NCBI RefSeq assembly: GCF_024612015.1
Contig: NZ_CP102512.1
Location: 7,316,001-7,380,000 of the forward strand
DNA from: Streptomyces sp. CA-210063
GTDB lineage: Bacteria > Actinomycetota > Actinomycetes > Streptomycetales > Streptomycetaceae
Reading direction: 5' to 3'
DNA length: 64,000 nt
The notes under the pieces are model-generated. The model was given only the letters and a program-made list of their open reading frames with translations. It ran no database searches and was not told the DNA's origin. Numbering within the stretch: the stretch's first letter is position 1; each line of letters starts with the position of its first letter. The translations under genes were made by a program, and so were the position numbers. Positions 42,963 to 52,722 of this stretch are shown here, piece by piece.

Positions 42963-43973
42963 TCAGCGGTCGAGGAAGGTGTTCACCTCGGTGCCGAACT
43001 TGATGGCGTACTGGTAGAGGAAGCCGTGGCCGGCGTCCGGGTAGATGTGCAGTTGGGCGTTGGGGAGGTGCTTGGCCAGCAGGCGGGAGTTCTCGGCGGG
43101 CATCAGCATGTCGCTCTCGCCGTCGGCGACCAGGACCGGCTGGAAGAGGGCCTTCAGGCGGACCAGCTTGGACTTGTCGGGGATGCCCCACTCGGACCAC
43201 GCGGTGAGCTGGCGGTCGCGGGTGGCGAGGCTGGTGGGGGCGTCGTGGTCGGTGGTGCGCTGCCCGAGGCGCTGGAGGAACTCCTTCCCCGCGGCCTGGC
43301 TGGTGGCGGTGTTCTTGAAGAACAGGAAGAGGTAGTCCTCGGGGCCGGGGTTGTCCTTCAGGGTCCGCTGCAGGATGTTGGGGTCGGAGGCGCGCTGGTC
43401 CACTCCGCCCTGGGGACCGGTGCCGGCCAGGACGACGCGGCGGACCTGCCAGGGGCGGCGCAGGGCGACCTCCTGGGCGACCTCGCCGCCGAGGGAGAAG
43501 CCGAACACGTCGTAGCGGGGCAGCTTGAGGGCGTCGATGAAGTCGATCGCGTCCAGGGCCATCTGCTGGACGGTGCTGGCGGTGGTGCCGGTGGAGCCGC
43601 CGACGCCGACGTTGTCCACGAGGATGACTTCGCGCTTGGCGGCGATGGTGTCGATGAGCTTGGGGTCCCAGGCGTCTAGGTTGCCGCGGAAGTGCTGGAA
43701 GAAGACCAGGGGCACGCTGCCGGCGCCGGGGTGGCCGAAGCGGCGGTACTGGTAGGTGACGCCGTTGGTGGCCTTGACGCGCAGGTTGGGGGCGGTGCCG
43801 GCGGTCTGTGTGTTCTGCGTCTGGGTGGCCGAGTGCCGCATGCCGGTGGAACTGTCGCTCACGGCATTGGCCATGCTCGGTGCCGTGGCGGCGACAGCCA
43901 CGACGACCGACATGCCGGCCAGGGCCATCGCGGTCCGCCGGGAGATACGGGTTCGTCGGTTGGTTGAGGACAT
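42963..43973 (-). CDS. exported alpha/beta hydrolase
   Basis: A 336-residue protein. The N-terminus (RRTRISRRTAMALAGMSVVV, cleavage near SMANA) is a Tat-like signal, so the enzyme is secreted or wall-associated. The hydrolase domain has VDNVGVGGSTG, the nucleophile elbow VFGFSLGGEVA with Ser, an acid strand VADGESDMLMP and the His in YPDAGHGFLYQY. Catalytic residues are complete. It is a paralogue of the cytoplasmic protein at 40798, which has Thr in place of this Ser. Substrate unknown; chloroperoxidase- or epoxide-hydrolase-like esters are possible. Confidence 0.85.
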   Translation of the reverse strand: MSSTNRRTRISRRTAMALAGMSVVVAVAATAPSMANAVSDSSTGMRHSATQTQNTQTAGTAPNLRVKATNGVTYQYRRFGHPGAGSVPLVFFQHFRGNLDAWDPKLIDTIAAKREVILVDNVGVGGSTGTTASTVQQMALDAIDFIDALKLPRYDVFGFSLGGEVAQEVALRRPWQVRRVVLAGTGPQGGVDQRASDPNILQRTLKDNPGPEDYLFLFFKNTATSQAAGKEFLQRLGQRTTDHDAPTSLATRDRQLTAWSEWGIPDKSKLVRLKALFQPVLVADGESDMLMPAENSRLLAKHLPNAQLHIYPDAGHGFLYQYAIKFGTEVNTFLDR

Positions 43974-44170
43974 GCCAATTCCTTGGGTCGGGCCGGAGGT
44001 TTCCCCCGGCGCGTTGAACCTGCCGTGCGCTCGGCGTACAGATGTTCTGCGGGGTGCGCGGGAGTGGGGCTATGCCTGACCCGGCGACATCGTCAAGCCG
44101 GGCCGGCCGCCGTACGCGTCTGTAGGCGCCGATGGGCCCGGTGACCTTCCGGTCGGATGCGGGCCGGAGG
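43974..44170. other. upstream region of exported hydrolase
   Basis: Holds the minus-strand promoter of the hydrolase gene. No clear consensus and no other gene are seen. Confidence 0.3.
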
Positions 44171-44335
44171 TCATGGACTGCGCGAGGGTGGGGGAGCTGG
44201 GAGTGGCGACGCCGGTGAGTCGGGGCGGCGAAGGAACTCCCGCATGATCGACATGCCCAGAAGCTAGGGATCAGGAATGTCGTCAGGAGTCATCCCGGGC
44301 GTCCGGCCGTGTCATCCGCCAGGACGAACCAGTGT
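44171..44335 (-). pseudogene. duplicated fragment: methyltransferase 5' end and regulator 3' end
   Basis: This stretch matches 38276-38440 at most positions. It carries, on the minus strand, the last codons LVRPGG and stop of a response regulator, the same short intergenic spacer with GGGAGTCATCCCGGG-like sequence, and the start of the methyltransferase (MSIMREFLRRP from ATG 44254) before a frameshift. It is a partial second copy of the regulator-methyltransferase junction, left by duplication or by loss of a paralogous operon. Confidence 0.7.
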
Positions 44336-44503
44336 CAGCGTCAGCGTGGATGGCGTCAGGGTGGATGGCGTAAGCGTGGCCTGACCGGCGACTTCGTCGA
44401 GTCGTCAGCTGTCGGGAGGTGTGGCGCGACCTCTTATGTGTATCGCCGACGTATCAAATAGAGGCACATTCGCGGCAGGGGAGCATCAGTTATCGGGATA
44501 CCC

Positions 44504-44525
44504 GTAGCGTTCACGTATCCTCTAC
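44504..44525. promoter_or_regulatory. operator-like site before tetR
   Basis: A 22-bp core (half-sites GTAGCGTTCAC and GTATCCTCTAC) 36 bp before the tetR ATG. It matches the palindrome at 42695-42716 in 20 of 22 positions, and flanking GAGCATCA and TTA are shared too. This position suggests autoregulation. Confidence 0.7.
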
Positions 44526-44560
44526 AAGGGACGAAAAGCGAACCAGACAGGGAGACCGGC

Positions 44561-45139
44561 ATGGGCCGACCGCTGCGGGCAGATGCCGAGCGCAGTGTGC
44601 GTGCGATTTTGGAGGCGGCCGAGCGGGTCCTCGCTGAGGACGCCGGTGCCTCCATGGAGCAGATCGCCGAAGCGGCGGGGCTGACCAGGATCACGGTGCA
44701 CCGGCGGTTCGCAAACCGGCAGGCGCTGCTGGAGGCGCTCGCCGTCTCCGCGAAGCAGCAGCTCCTCGACGCCATCGGGGAAGCCCGGCCCGAATCCGCT
44801 CCCGCGCTCGTGGCCCTGTACCGGGTGACTGCGAACGTCCTGCGGGTCAAGAACACCTGGCGCTTCACCCTCAGCCACACCACGCCCCACAGCGAGACCG
44901 CGGCCGCCCTCTGGGCCGACATCGACAGGTACACCATCGAACTCCTGACCCGCGCGCAGAGTGAGGGAATCCTCGCCCCGGACGCGGACCTGGACTGGAC
45001 GCGGCAGGTGTACTACGCGCTCCTGAGCGAAGCCCTCGACAGGCCCGGGGCGGATCAGGACCCTGCCGCACAGGACCCGGACGCACAGGCCACACTCGTC
45101 ATCGACACACTCCTGCACGGCGCGGGACCACGCGTCTGA
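44561..45139 (+). CDS. TetR-family repressor
   Basis: A 192-residue TetR. HTH at about 15-60: AILEAAERVLAEDAGASMEQ, then IAEAAGLTRITVHRRFANRQ. The ligand domain includes ALVALYRVTANVLRVKNTW and AALWADIDRYTIELL. Complete and of normal length. AGGGAGACCGGC precedes the ATG. A palindromic site lies just upstream and a near-identical one before the SDR/hydrolase operon at 41.7 kb, so it probably represses both itself and that operon until an unknown small molecule binds. Confidence 0.88.
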   Translation: MGRPLRADAERSVRAILEAAERVLAEDAGASMEQIAEAAGLTRITVHRRFANRQALLEALAVSAKQQLLDAIGEARPESAPALVALYRVTANVLRVKNTWRFTLSHTTPHSETAAALWADIDRYTIELLTRAQSEGILAPDADLDWTRQVYYALLSEALDRPGADQDPAAQDPDAQATLVIDTLLHGAGPRV

Positions 45140-45151
45140 GCCGCAACTCCT

Positions 45152-45247
45152 CGGCAGGGCACCGGATGCACCGATCGGCAGGGCACCGGATGCACCGATC
45201 GGCAGAGCACCGGACGCACCGATCGGCAGAGCACCGGACGCACCGAT
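45152..45247. repeat. four 24-bp tandem repeats after tetR
   Basis: Units start at 45152, 45176, 45200 and 45224, each holding GCACCGGATGCACCGATCGG or a one-base variant. The array begins 12 bp after the tetR stop. Each unit contains CCGATCGG, a self-complementary octamer. Confidence 0.8.
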
Positions 45248-45429
45248 CGGCTGTCGCCGCCGAAACCGTCAGCGGCTCAAGCCTGGTGACACTGCTCAAC
45301 AGCCACGCGGACGCAGTGTGGGGGCACCTCGGCCCTGCTCCCCGTACCGAGGGTGTGGGCCTCGACGCACAGCAGGGCCACCTGCGGCCACGGCCACTAC
45401 GAGTCCGACCCGAGGGGCGGCGGAGCTTC

Positions 45430-45524
45430 CGGCCCCGCCGCGAGCGTGGGTCGGGCACCGAGTCGAAGCAGGGGCGCAGGTCAGCGACCTGGTCGGGGTC
45501 AAGCGGACGCAGCTTCACAAGCAC
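45430..45524 (-). pseudogene. transposase N-terminal remnant (ISAs1-like)
   Basis: From 45524 the minus strand reads DQVADLRPCFDSVPDPRSRRG, like the start of ISAs1-type transposases (a VPDPR-x-x-RG motif before the first catalytic strand). The following sequence no longer holds the frame. A short scrap with no DDE residues. Confidence 0.4.
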
Positions 45525-45719
45525 GGCAGGGGCCGGGGAAGACGCACCAGCAGGCTCGGGACACCCTCGCGATCGTCAGGCGTAGGGCGCCCGCAACGAT
45601 CACCAAGCCCGTGGCCGCACTGCTACCTGCGCTCACGCCAAAGACCTGCGACAGCAAGCGACTTGAAGCCGCCTCGGTTCAGCTGTGAATGCTTCGGCTC
45701 GTGAATTGAGCGAGAGGTA
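45525..45719. other. intergenic region
   Basis: No supported gene. The sequence becomes less GC-rich towards the GH62 promoter. Confidence 0.3.
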
Positions 45720-45747
45720 TTGACGCCGTTTACCGGTTCCCTATGAT
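45720..45747 (+). promoter_or_regulatory. vegetative promoter of the GH62 gene
   Basis: TTGACG (45720-45725), a 16-bp spacer and TATGAT (45742-45747) form a good housekeeping-sigma promoter. Transcription would start near 45754, giving a 5' leader of about 120 bases. Confidence 0.65.
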
Positions 45748-45863
45748 CCAGTCGATCGACACTTCGACCCTTGTTCGACATCGCGAACATCCCCAGGGTT
45801 GCATGCCATTGAGGTCCGCACAGCCCCCGACGGGGCCAACCGGAAATCCGCTCACTCAAGTAA

Positions 45864-47309
<1,446 letters not shown>

Positions 47310-47417
47310 CCCCCTGATCCACGCACCGTGATCGCGATGTGGTGCGATCCGCCGACGCGTGGACGAGCTGTTCACCGCGTGGGCGACTCCACCTGCTGAC
47401 CGATACTCACCGCCTTG

Positions 47418-47450
47418 AGGAACCCCAGCCGTACGTCGGCTGGGGTTCCT
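47418..47450 (+). terminator. GH62 terminator hairpin
   Basis: AGGAACCCCAGCC (47418-47430) and GGCTGGGGTTCCT (47438-47450) form a perfect 13-bp stem with a 7-nt loop, then CCCTTTCG. It lies 108 bp after the arabinofuranosidase stop. Confidence 0.85.
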
Positions 47451-47761
47451 CCCTTTCGTGGACTTTCCTCGCGTACGCGCTCAACGTGCTGGCGCAGTCG
47501 TACGCCGAGCAGCAGGTCCCGCTCTTCGGCACTGACCGCGCCGAGTCCTGCTCGCTGGTCATCGGGGTGATCGACCCGCAGTTCGACTGGTTCCAGCGCA
47601 CGCTCGCCGCGGGCGCGGGCGCGGGCGCAGAGACGGCGAGGCTCCGTCCCCCCGGCCCCTGGCACCGAGTTCTTCGACCGAGCTGAAACAGCGAGGCGCC
47701 CCACGGGTGACCTCGAACCTTCCACGGCTGCTCCTCGGGCAAAAGCTTTGTTCGTATGACC
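47451..47761. other. possible gene remnant, family not recognised
   Basis: A plus-strand frame to 47686 contains LAYALNVLAQSYAEQQVPLF and SLVIGVIDPQFDWFQRTLA, which look like real protein, but there is no start with a ribosome site and the end is Ala/Gly-rich. It may be the relic of a gene cut by the terminator region. Otherwise nothing is seen. Confidence 0.25.
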
Positions 47762-47801
47762 TTGTCGAGTAACGCTGTCGTACGATCTTGTCACTCGACA
47801 A
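47762..47801. promoter_or_regulatory. operator-like inverted repeat before the P450 gene
   Basis: TTGTCGAGT (47762-47770) and ACTCGACAA (47793-47801) are perfect 9-bp inverted repeats separated by 22 bases, and CTTGTC occurs again inside. It lies about 60 bp before the P450 start, a fitting place for a TetR-type repressor such as the one at 54019, though that link is inferred. Confidence 0.6.
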
Positions 47802-47863
47802 TGTCATCTGTATGTTTGGTCCCGCAGCCACCTCCGCACGGTCGATGACTGAAAGGCATGCTC

Positions 47864-50800
47864 ATGAGCAACCCGCCGGTGTACGGAACCGAGCCCATCC
47901 CCGAGCGCCCTGCCCTGCCCCTGATCGGCCATGCCCTCGACATTCCGAGCGGAGCCGACGGCCTCATGCATGTGATGAAGGAGGCCAAGGAGTTGGGGCC
48001 GGTGTTCAAGCTTCGGGTCTTCGGCAACGAGATGAACTTCGTCTCCGGCCTCGATCTGGTCACCGAACTGTCTGACGAGACCCGGTTCGTCAAGAACGTT
48101 CACGCCGACCTCGTCCTCCTGAGGGGCATCGGCGGGGACGGGCTGTTCACCGCCTTCAACGACGAGCCGAACTGGCACAAGGCACACCACATCCTGATGC
48201 CGGCCTTCTCCCTGGGCGCGATGCGCGGCTACCACGCGACGATGCTCGAGGTCGCCCGGACCCTGATCGGCACATGGGACCGGGCGGCCGGACAGCGACC
48301 GGTGGATGTGGCCGCCGACATGACCCGGCTGACCTTCGACACGATCGGACTATGCGGCTTCGGCTACGACTTCGAGTCCTTCGCCCGCGAAGATCCGCAC
48401 CCCTTCGTCACCGCCCTGTCAAGGGCACTGGACTACGCCCAGAAACGGGGCGAGTCCATTCCGGGTACAGAACTGTTCCAGCGGAAGAAGACCGAGCGGT
48501 TCCACGACGACGTCCAGGTGATGAAGGACCTGGTCGCAGGGCTGATCCGGCGGCGCCGGGCGGCGGGGGACGAGAGCACCGACGATCTCTTGGGGCGGAT
48601 GCTGCACACACCTGACCCTGTGACGGGCGAGCTGCTGGACGACGAGCACATCGCCTACCAGGCGATTACCTTCATCATCGCCGGACACGAGACCACCAGC
48701 GGCGCCCTGTCGTTCGCCCTGTACTACCTGACCAAGCATCCGGAGGTGCTGGCCCGGGCACAGGCGGAGGTGGACGCCCTGTGGGGCGACGCGGAGTCAC
48801 CGGAACCGCAGTACGGGGACATCGGAAAGCTGGCCTACATCCGCCAGGTACTCAACGAAAGCCTGCGATTGTGGCCGACCGCGCCCGGGTATGCCGTCGA
48901 GCCCGTAGAGGACACGGTCATCAGCGGCAAGTACGCCGTACGCAAGGGAGAGTCGCTCCAGGTACTGATCCCGGCCCTGCACCGTGACCCCGCATGGGGC
49001 GACAACGTCGAGCTGTTCGACCCGGACCGCTTCTCACCCGAACAGGAGGAGAGCCGTCCGGTTCACCTCTTCAAGCCTTTCGGTAACGGTGAACGTGCCT
49101 GCATCGGCCGTCAGTTCGCGTTGCACGAGGCGACGCTGGTACTGGCGATCGTGGTGCACCGTTACCGTCTGCTCGACCACACGAACTACCAGCTGAAGAT
49201 CAAGTCGGCTCTTACCATCAAGCCCGACGAGTTCACCCTGAACCTGGCCCGGCGCAGCGGCAACGAGCGGCGCCTGCCGACCACCGTCGCTGTCGACAGC
49301 TCGCCCGCCGATCAGGCTCGGCCTTCCGCCCGGCGCGGGACCGGGACAGCCCTGACCGTTCTGCACGGCTCCAACCTGGGAACCTGCGCCGGCATCGCCC
49401 GCGATCTCGCGGCGGACGGCGATGAACACGGCTTCACCACCGCCGTCGCCTCTCTCGACGAATCGGTGGACGAACTGTCCTCCGCCGGGGGCCCTGTGGT
49501 GATCGTGGCCGCCTCCTACAACGGCAGGCCCACCGACGACGCCGCGGACTTCGTGCCGTGGCTCGAGGAGTTGGAGCCCGGTTCACTCGATGGTGTCCGG
49601 TACGCCGTGCTCGGTGTCGGTGACCGGAACTGGGCCGCCACCTATCAGCGCATACCCACCCTCATCGACGAGCGGCTGACCGCCGCGGGTGCCACCCCCC
49701 TGCTGGAGCGCGGTGCGGCGGACGCCGCCGGCGACTTCGCCGGCGCCGTCGACCGATGGACCGGCGACCTGTGGAGCGCCCTGCTCGAGAAGTACGGCAC
49801 CGAAGCGGCCGGCGGCTCCGAGACGGCCGACGAGCCGGACACCGACCAGGGGCTGTACGAGCTCCACGACGCGTCGGAGTCGGTCACCGGCCCACTCGCC
49901 GACCGGCACGGCGTACAGCCGATGGAGGTGCTGGACGCGTACGAACTGGTCGACATGGACCACCCGCTCGGCCGCTCCAAGCGTTTCCTCAAACTGCGGC
50001 TGCCCGCAGGCGTCACCTACCGCACCGGCGACCACATCGCCGTCCTCCCGCGCAACCCTGACGCCCTCGCGCGGCGGGTGGCCGACCGGTTCGGCCTCGA
50101 CCTGGACCGCACCGTCCGGCTGCGCACGCGCCGCCGCAGCCGGGGCGCCCTGCCCGTCGACCGTCCGCTGACGCTGCGCCGCCTGCTGACCGACTTCGTC
50201 GAGCTGCAGGATCCCGCCACCCGGGAGCAGGTCGCCGTACTGGCCGAGCACACCGCCTGCCCCCCTGAGCAGCGCCCCCTCGCGGAACTCGCCGCCGCGC
50301 AGCCGGACGCCTTCCGCGAGCAGGTCACCGATGGCGGACGCAGTGTCCTGAGCCTGCTGGAGCAGTACCGCGCCTGCGAACTGCCCTTCGAACGGTTCCT
50401 GGAGATGCTGCCGGTCCAGCGTCCGCGCCACTACTCCATCTCCTCGTCGGCCTCGGCCTCGCCCGGCGAGGTGGACCTGATGGTGTCCCAGCTCGCCGCG
50501 CCGCACCGCAGCGGCCAGGGCACGTTCTACGGCATCGCGTCGAACCACCTGCAGACCATCGAGGCCGGGGACATCGTCCAGGCGCGGGTGCTGCCCTGCG
50601 GCGACGCCTTCCGCCTGCCGAAGGACCCCTCCACCCCGGTCGTCCTGGTCAGCGCCGGCACCGGAGTGGCACCGTTCCGCGGCGCTGTACTCGACCGCCT
50701 GCACGCCGGCTCCACCGGTACCGTGCTGTGCTACTTCGGCTGCGACCACCCCGACGTCGACTACCTGCACCGCGACGAATTCGAAGCGGCGCAGAAGGCC

Positions 50801-51082
50801 GGGGCTGTCAGCATGCGGCCCACCTTCAGCCAGGCACCCGAGGACGGTGCGCTCTTCGTCCAGCACCGGATCGCCAAGGAGAGCGCCGAGATCTGGGCGG
50901 CGCTGGAGGCAGGGGGCCGCGTCTACATCTGCGGCGACGGCCGCCGCATGGCCCCTGCCGTCCGCGAGGCCTTCAAGGCCGTCTACCGGGAGCGCACCGG
51001 CGCGGGCGAGGACGAGGCCACCGCATGGCTGGACGCCCTGACCGAATCCGGCCACTACGTCGAGGACGTCTGGGCCGGCTGA
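47864..51082 (+). CDS. self-sufficient cytochrome P450-reductase fusion (CYP102 type)
   Basis: A protein of about 1072 residues joining a P450 (1-455) to a diflavin reductase (480-1072), as in P450 BM3. P450: GDGLFTAFNDEPNWHKAHH, I-helix FIIAGHETTSG, ExxR in ESLRLWP, haem loop FGNGERACIGRQ with the Cys ligand near 413. Reductase: FMN loop HGSNLGTCAG, FAD motif RPRHYSISSSAS, NADPH motif SAGTGVAPFRG. It hydroxylates long-chain substrates using NADPH alone. The residues matching BM3 Arg47 and Tyr51 are Asn and Phe here. ATG 47864 is preferred to 47858 by spacing from GAAAGG. Confidence 0.94.
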   Translation: MSNPPVYGTEPIPERPALPLIGHALDIPSGADGLMHVMKEAKELGPVFKLRVFGNEMNFVSGLDLVTELSDETRFVKNVHADLVLLRGIGGDGLFTAFNDEPNWHKAHHILMPAFSLGAMRGYHATMLEVARTLIGTWDRAAGQRPVDVAADMTRLTFDTIGLCGFGYDFESFAREDPHPFVTALSRALDYAQKRGESIPGTELFQRKKTERFHDDVQVMKDLVAGLIRRRRAAGDESTDDLLGRMLHTPDPVTGELLDDEHIAYQAITFIIAGHETTSGALSFALYYLTKHPEVLARAQAEVDALWGDAESPEPQYGDIGKLAYIRQVLNESLRLWPTAPGYAVEPVEDTVISGKYAVRKGESLQVLIPALHRDPAWGDNVELFDPDRFSPEQEESRPVHLFKPFGNGERACIGRQFALHEATLVLAIVVHRYRLLDHTNYQLKIKSALTIKPDEFTLNLARRSGNERRLPTTVAVDSSPADQARPSARRGTGTALTVLHGSNLGTCAGIARDLAADGDEHGFTTAVASLDESVDELSSAGGPVVIVAASYNGRPTDDAADFVPWLEELEPGSLDGVRYAVLGVGDRNWAATYQRIPTLIDERLTAAGATPLLERGAADAAGDFAGAVDRWTGDLWSALLEKYGTEAAGGSETADEPDTDQGLYELHDASESVTGPLADRHGVQPMEVLDAYELVDMDHPLGRSKRFLKLRLPAGVTYRTGDHIAVLPRNPDALARRVADRFGLDLDRTVRLRTRRRSRGALPVDRPLTLRRLLTDFVELQDPATREQVAVLAEHTACPPEQRPLAELAAAQPDAFREQVTDGGRSVLSLLEQYRACELPFERFLEMLPVQRPRHYSISSSASASPGEVDLMVSQLAAPHRSGQGTFYGIASNHLQTIEAGDIVQARVLPCGDAFRLPKDPSTPVVLVSAGTGVAPFRGAVLDRLHAGSTGTVLCYFGCDHPDVDYLHRDEFEAAQKAGAVSMRPTFSQAPEDGALFVQHRIAKESAEIWAALEAGGRVYICGDGRRMAPAVREAFKAVYRERTGAGEDEATAWLDALTESGHYVEDVWAG

Positions 51083-51094
51083 TCCGGTCGGCAC

Positions 51095-51214
51095 GCACGC
51101 CTCAGCCTCTTGCGATGCCCGTCCCCTGCCAGGCCGCACGCCTCAGCCTCTTGCGATGCCCGTCCCTTGCCAGGCCGCACGCCTCAGCCTCTTGCGATGC
51201 CCGTCCCTTGCCGG
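51095..51214. repeat. three 41-bp tandem repeats after the P450 gene
   Basis: Units begin at 51095, 51136 and 51177, each starting GCACGCCTCAGCCTCTTGCG, with one C/T difference between the first two units; the third diverges after GTCCCTTGCC. They start 12 bp after the P450 stop and may mark slippage or act in 3' processing. Confidence 0.85.
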
Positions 51215-51283
51215 TCACGGGCACCGCCTGCCCCTCCCGTGGCCCCGATCGGGGGCACCACCCCATCCTTAACGAGGTTTCCG

Positions 51284-51358
51284 ATGACCGTTGTTTCCCC
51301 GGCCCTCCGTGAGCGGCCCGGCCGCCGTACGGAGTGCTCCGAGCGAGGTGTCCGGTGA
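51284..51358 (+). CDS. 24-residue leader frame coupled to the exporter
   Basis: ATG 51284, with AACGAGGTTTCCG before it, opens a 24-codon frame (MTVVSPALRERPGRRTECSE and four more) whose TGA overlaps the GTG of the MFS gene as GTGA. It could be a leader that couples translation, or the remains of a longer gene. No known family. Confidence 0.35.
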   Translation: MTVVSPALRERPGRRTECSERGVR

Positions 51359-52605
51359 AGGCCGGCGGCGGGACCGCCCTGACGTTCAAGGTGGCGGCGG
51401 CTCTCGTCATCGGGGTGACGCTCGGCAACGCCGGCGCGAACGTCATGCCCGTCTTCGTGGACGACTTCACCGCTCGCTTCGACATGTCGGAGTCCAGTGC
51501 CGGACTCGTGGCGGCGGCGCAGTTGATGGCGACCGCGGTCGTCACACTCCTGCTGGCCGCCCGGGCCGCGCGGCCCGGCCGTGCCGGAATGGCCCGCACA
51601 GGTCTGGGCGTCGCCGCCCTGGGGTGCCTGGCGTCCGCAGCCGCCTTCGACCCGATGACGCTGATCCTGGCCAGTCTGCTCCTGGGCGCCGGGCTGGGGG
51701 CGGTCTACGCGTCCGCGACGGCCGCCCTCGCCGCGACCGACGACGCCGACAAGGCGTCCGCGGTCACGGTCTCCGGGACCGTGTGCCTGACGGCGTTGCT
51801 GATCATGTCTGTCCAGGTCCTGAACGACTCCGTGGGCGAGGGACTGGGTTTCGTCCTGCTGGCGCTGTGCTGCCTGCCTGCCTGGTTCCTGGTGGGTTGC
51901 CTTCCCGACAACCCGGGCACGCGGCAGCAGGCCGATGTCCCGAGTGGAGCGGTCGCGTCCCCGCGGCCCGGTCCGTCGTGGGTGCTGCTCGGCGGTACGG
52001 CGCTGCTGTGGGCGGTGACCCAGGGCGCATGGGCCTACGCATCCGTCCTCGGCCGGGAGCACACCGGCATGTCCGGCACGGTGGTCGCCGCGGTCCTGGC
52101 CGTCTCCAGCGTCGTGGCGCTGGCCGGAGCCGTGGTGGGACCGCCTGCCGCGCGCACGTTCGGCAGGATGCCCTCGATGGCCGGCTTCGTCGCCGTGCAG
52201 GCGGTGGCGATGGGGGTGCTCGTCATCGCCACGGAGCCGGTGCTGTTCATCATCGCGGCGGTCGTCTGGCAGGCCTGCCACCTGGCCGTCCTGGTGCAGA
52301 TGATGGCAGCCGCCGCGGTGCTCGACCCCTCCGGACGGCTGGTGGCCTCGCTCAGCGGAGCCGGAGCTCTGGGGACCGGACTCGGCCCGCTGGCCGTCGG
52401 CGTGATCCTGGACGCCGCGGGCGCCGTTCCCTTGGGCATCGCCCTCGCGTTGGGCACGTTCGTCGCCTCCCTCCCCCTGCTGAAGATGACATGGGCCAGT
52501 GCTGAGGCTGCCCAGGCAGCCGACCGCGGAGCACCCGGGACGACCGAGGCCGGGACGACCGAGGCCGGGCCGGCCTCGGCGCCTGCTGAGCGAGCCACCC
52601 CATGA
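51355..52605 (+). CDS. MFS transporter
   Basis: A 416-residue major-facilitator carrier with about 12 helices. TM1 reads KVAAALVIGVTLGNAGANVM, then FVDDFTARFDMSESSAGLV, LLLGAGLGAVYASATAALA (TM4-5) and LGTGLGPLAVGVILD. The C-terminal 30 residues are Ala/Glu/Thr-rich. The transported compound is unknown; position between the P450 and the alcohol dehydrogenase suggests uptake or export of an oxidised hydrophobic substrate. The GTG at 51355 overlaps the leader-frame stop. Confidence 0.82.
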   Translation: MKAGGGTALTFKVAAALVIGVTLGNAGANVMPVFVDDFTARFDMSESSAGLVAAAQLMATAVVTLLLAARAARPGRAGMARTGLGVAALGCLASAAAFDPMTLILASLLLGAGLGAVYASATAALAATDDADKASAVTVSGTVCLTALLIMSVQVLNDSVGEGLGFVLLALCCLPAWFLVGCLPDNPGTRQQADVPSGAVASPRPGPSWVLLGGTALLWAVTQGAWAYASVLGREHTGMSGTVVAAVLAVSSVVALAGAVVGPPAARTFGRMPSMAGFVAVQAVAMGVLVIATEPVLFIIAAVVWQACHLAVLVQMMAAAAVLDPSGRLVASLSGAGALGTGLGPLAVGVILDAAGAVPLGIALALGTFVASLPLLKMTWASAEAAQAADRGAPGTTEAGTTEAGPASAPAERATP

Positions 52606-52722
52606 CCTCGGCCGACCGTGTCGGCAGCGGGCTCGTCACCGCGGCGTGAGCCGCCCGGGCGCCGCGAACCGACCGACCCTCTCATCGACCCAACCCACCA
52701 TCACCGAACTGAGGTTCTCGCC

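Noticed and set aside
47391..47800. Minus-strand frames before the P450 gene
   Set aside because: No start signal or family pattern; the stretch is explained by a terminator and an operator.
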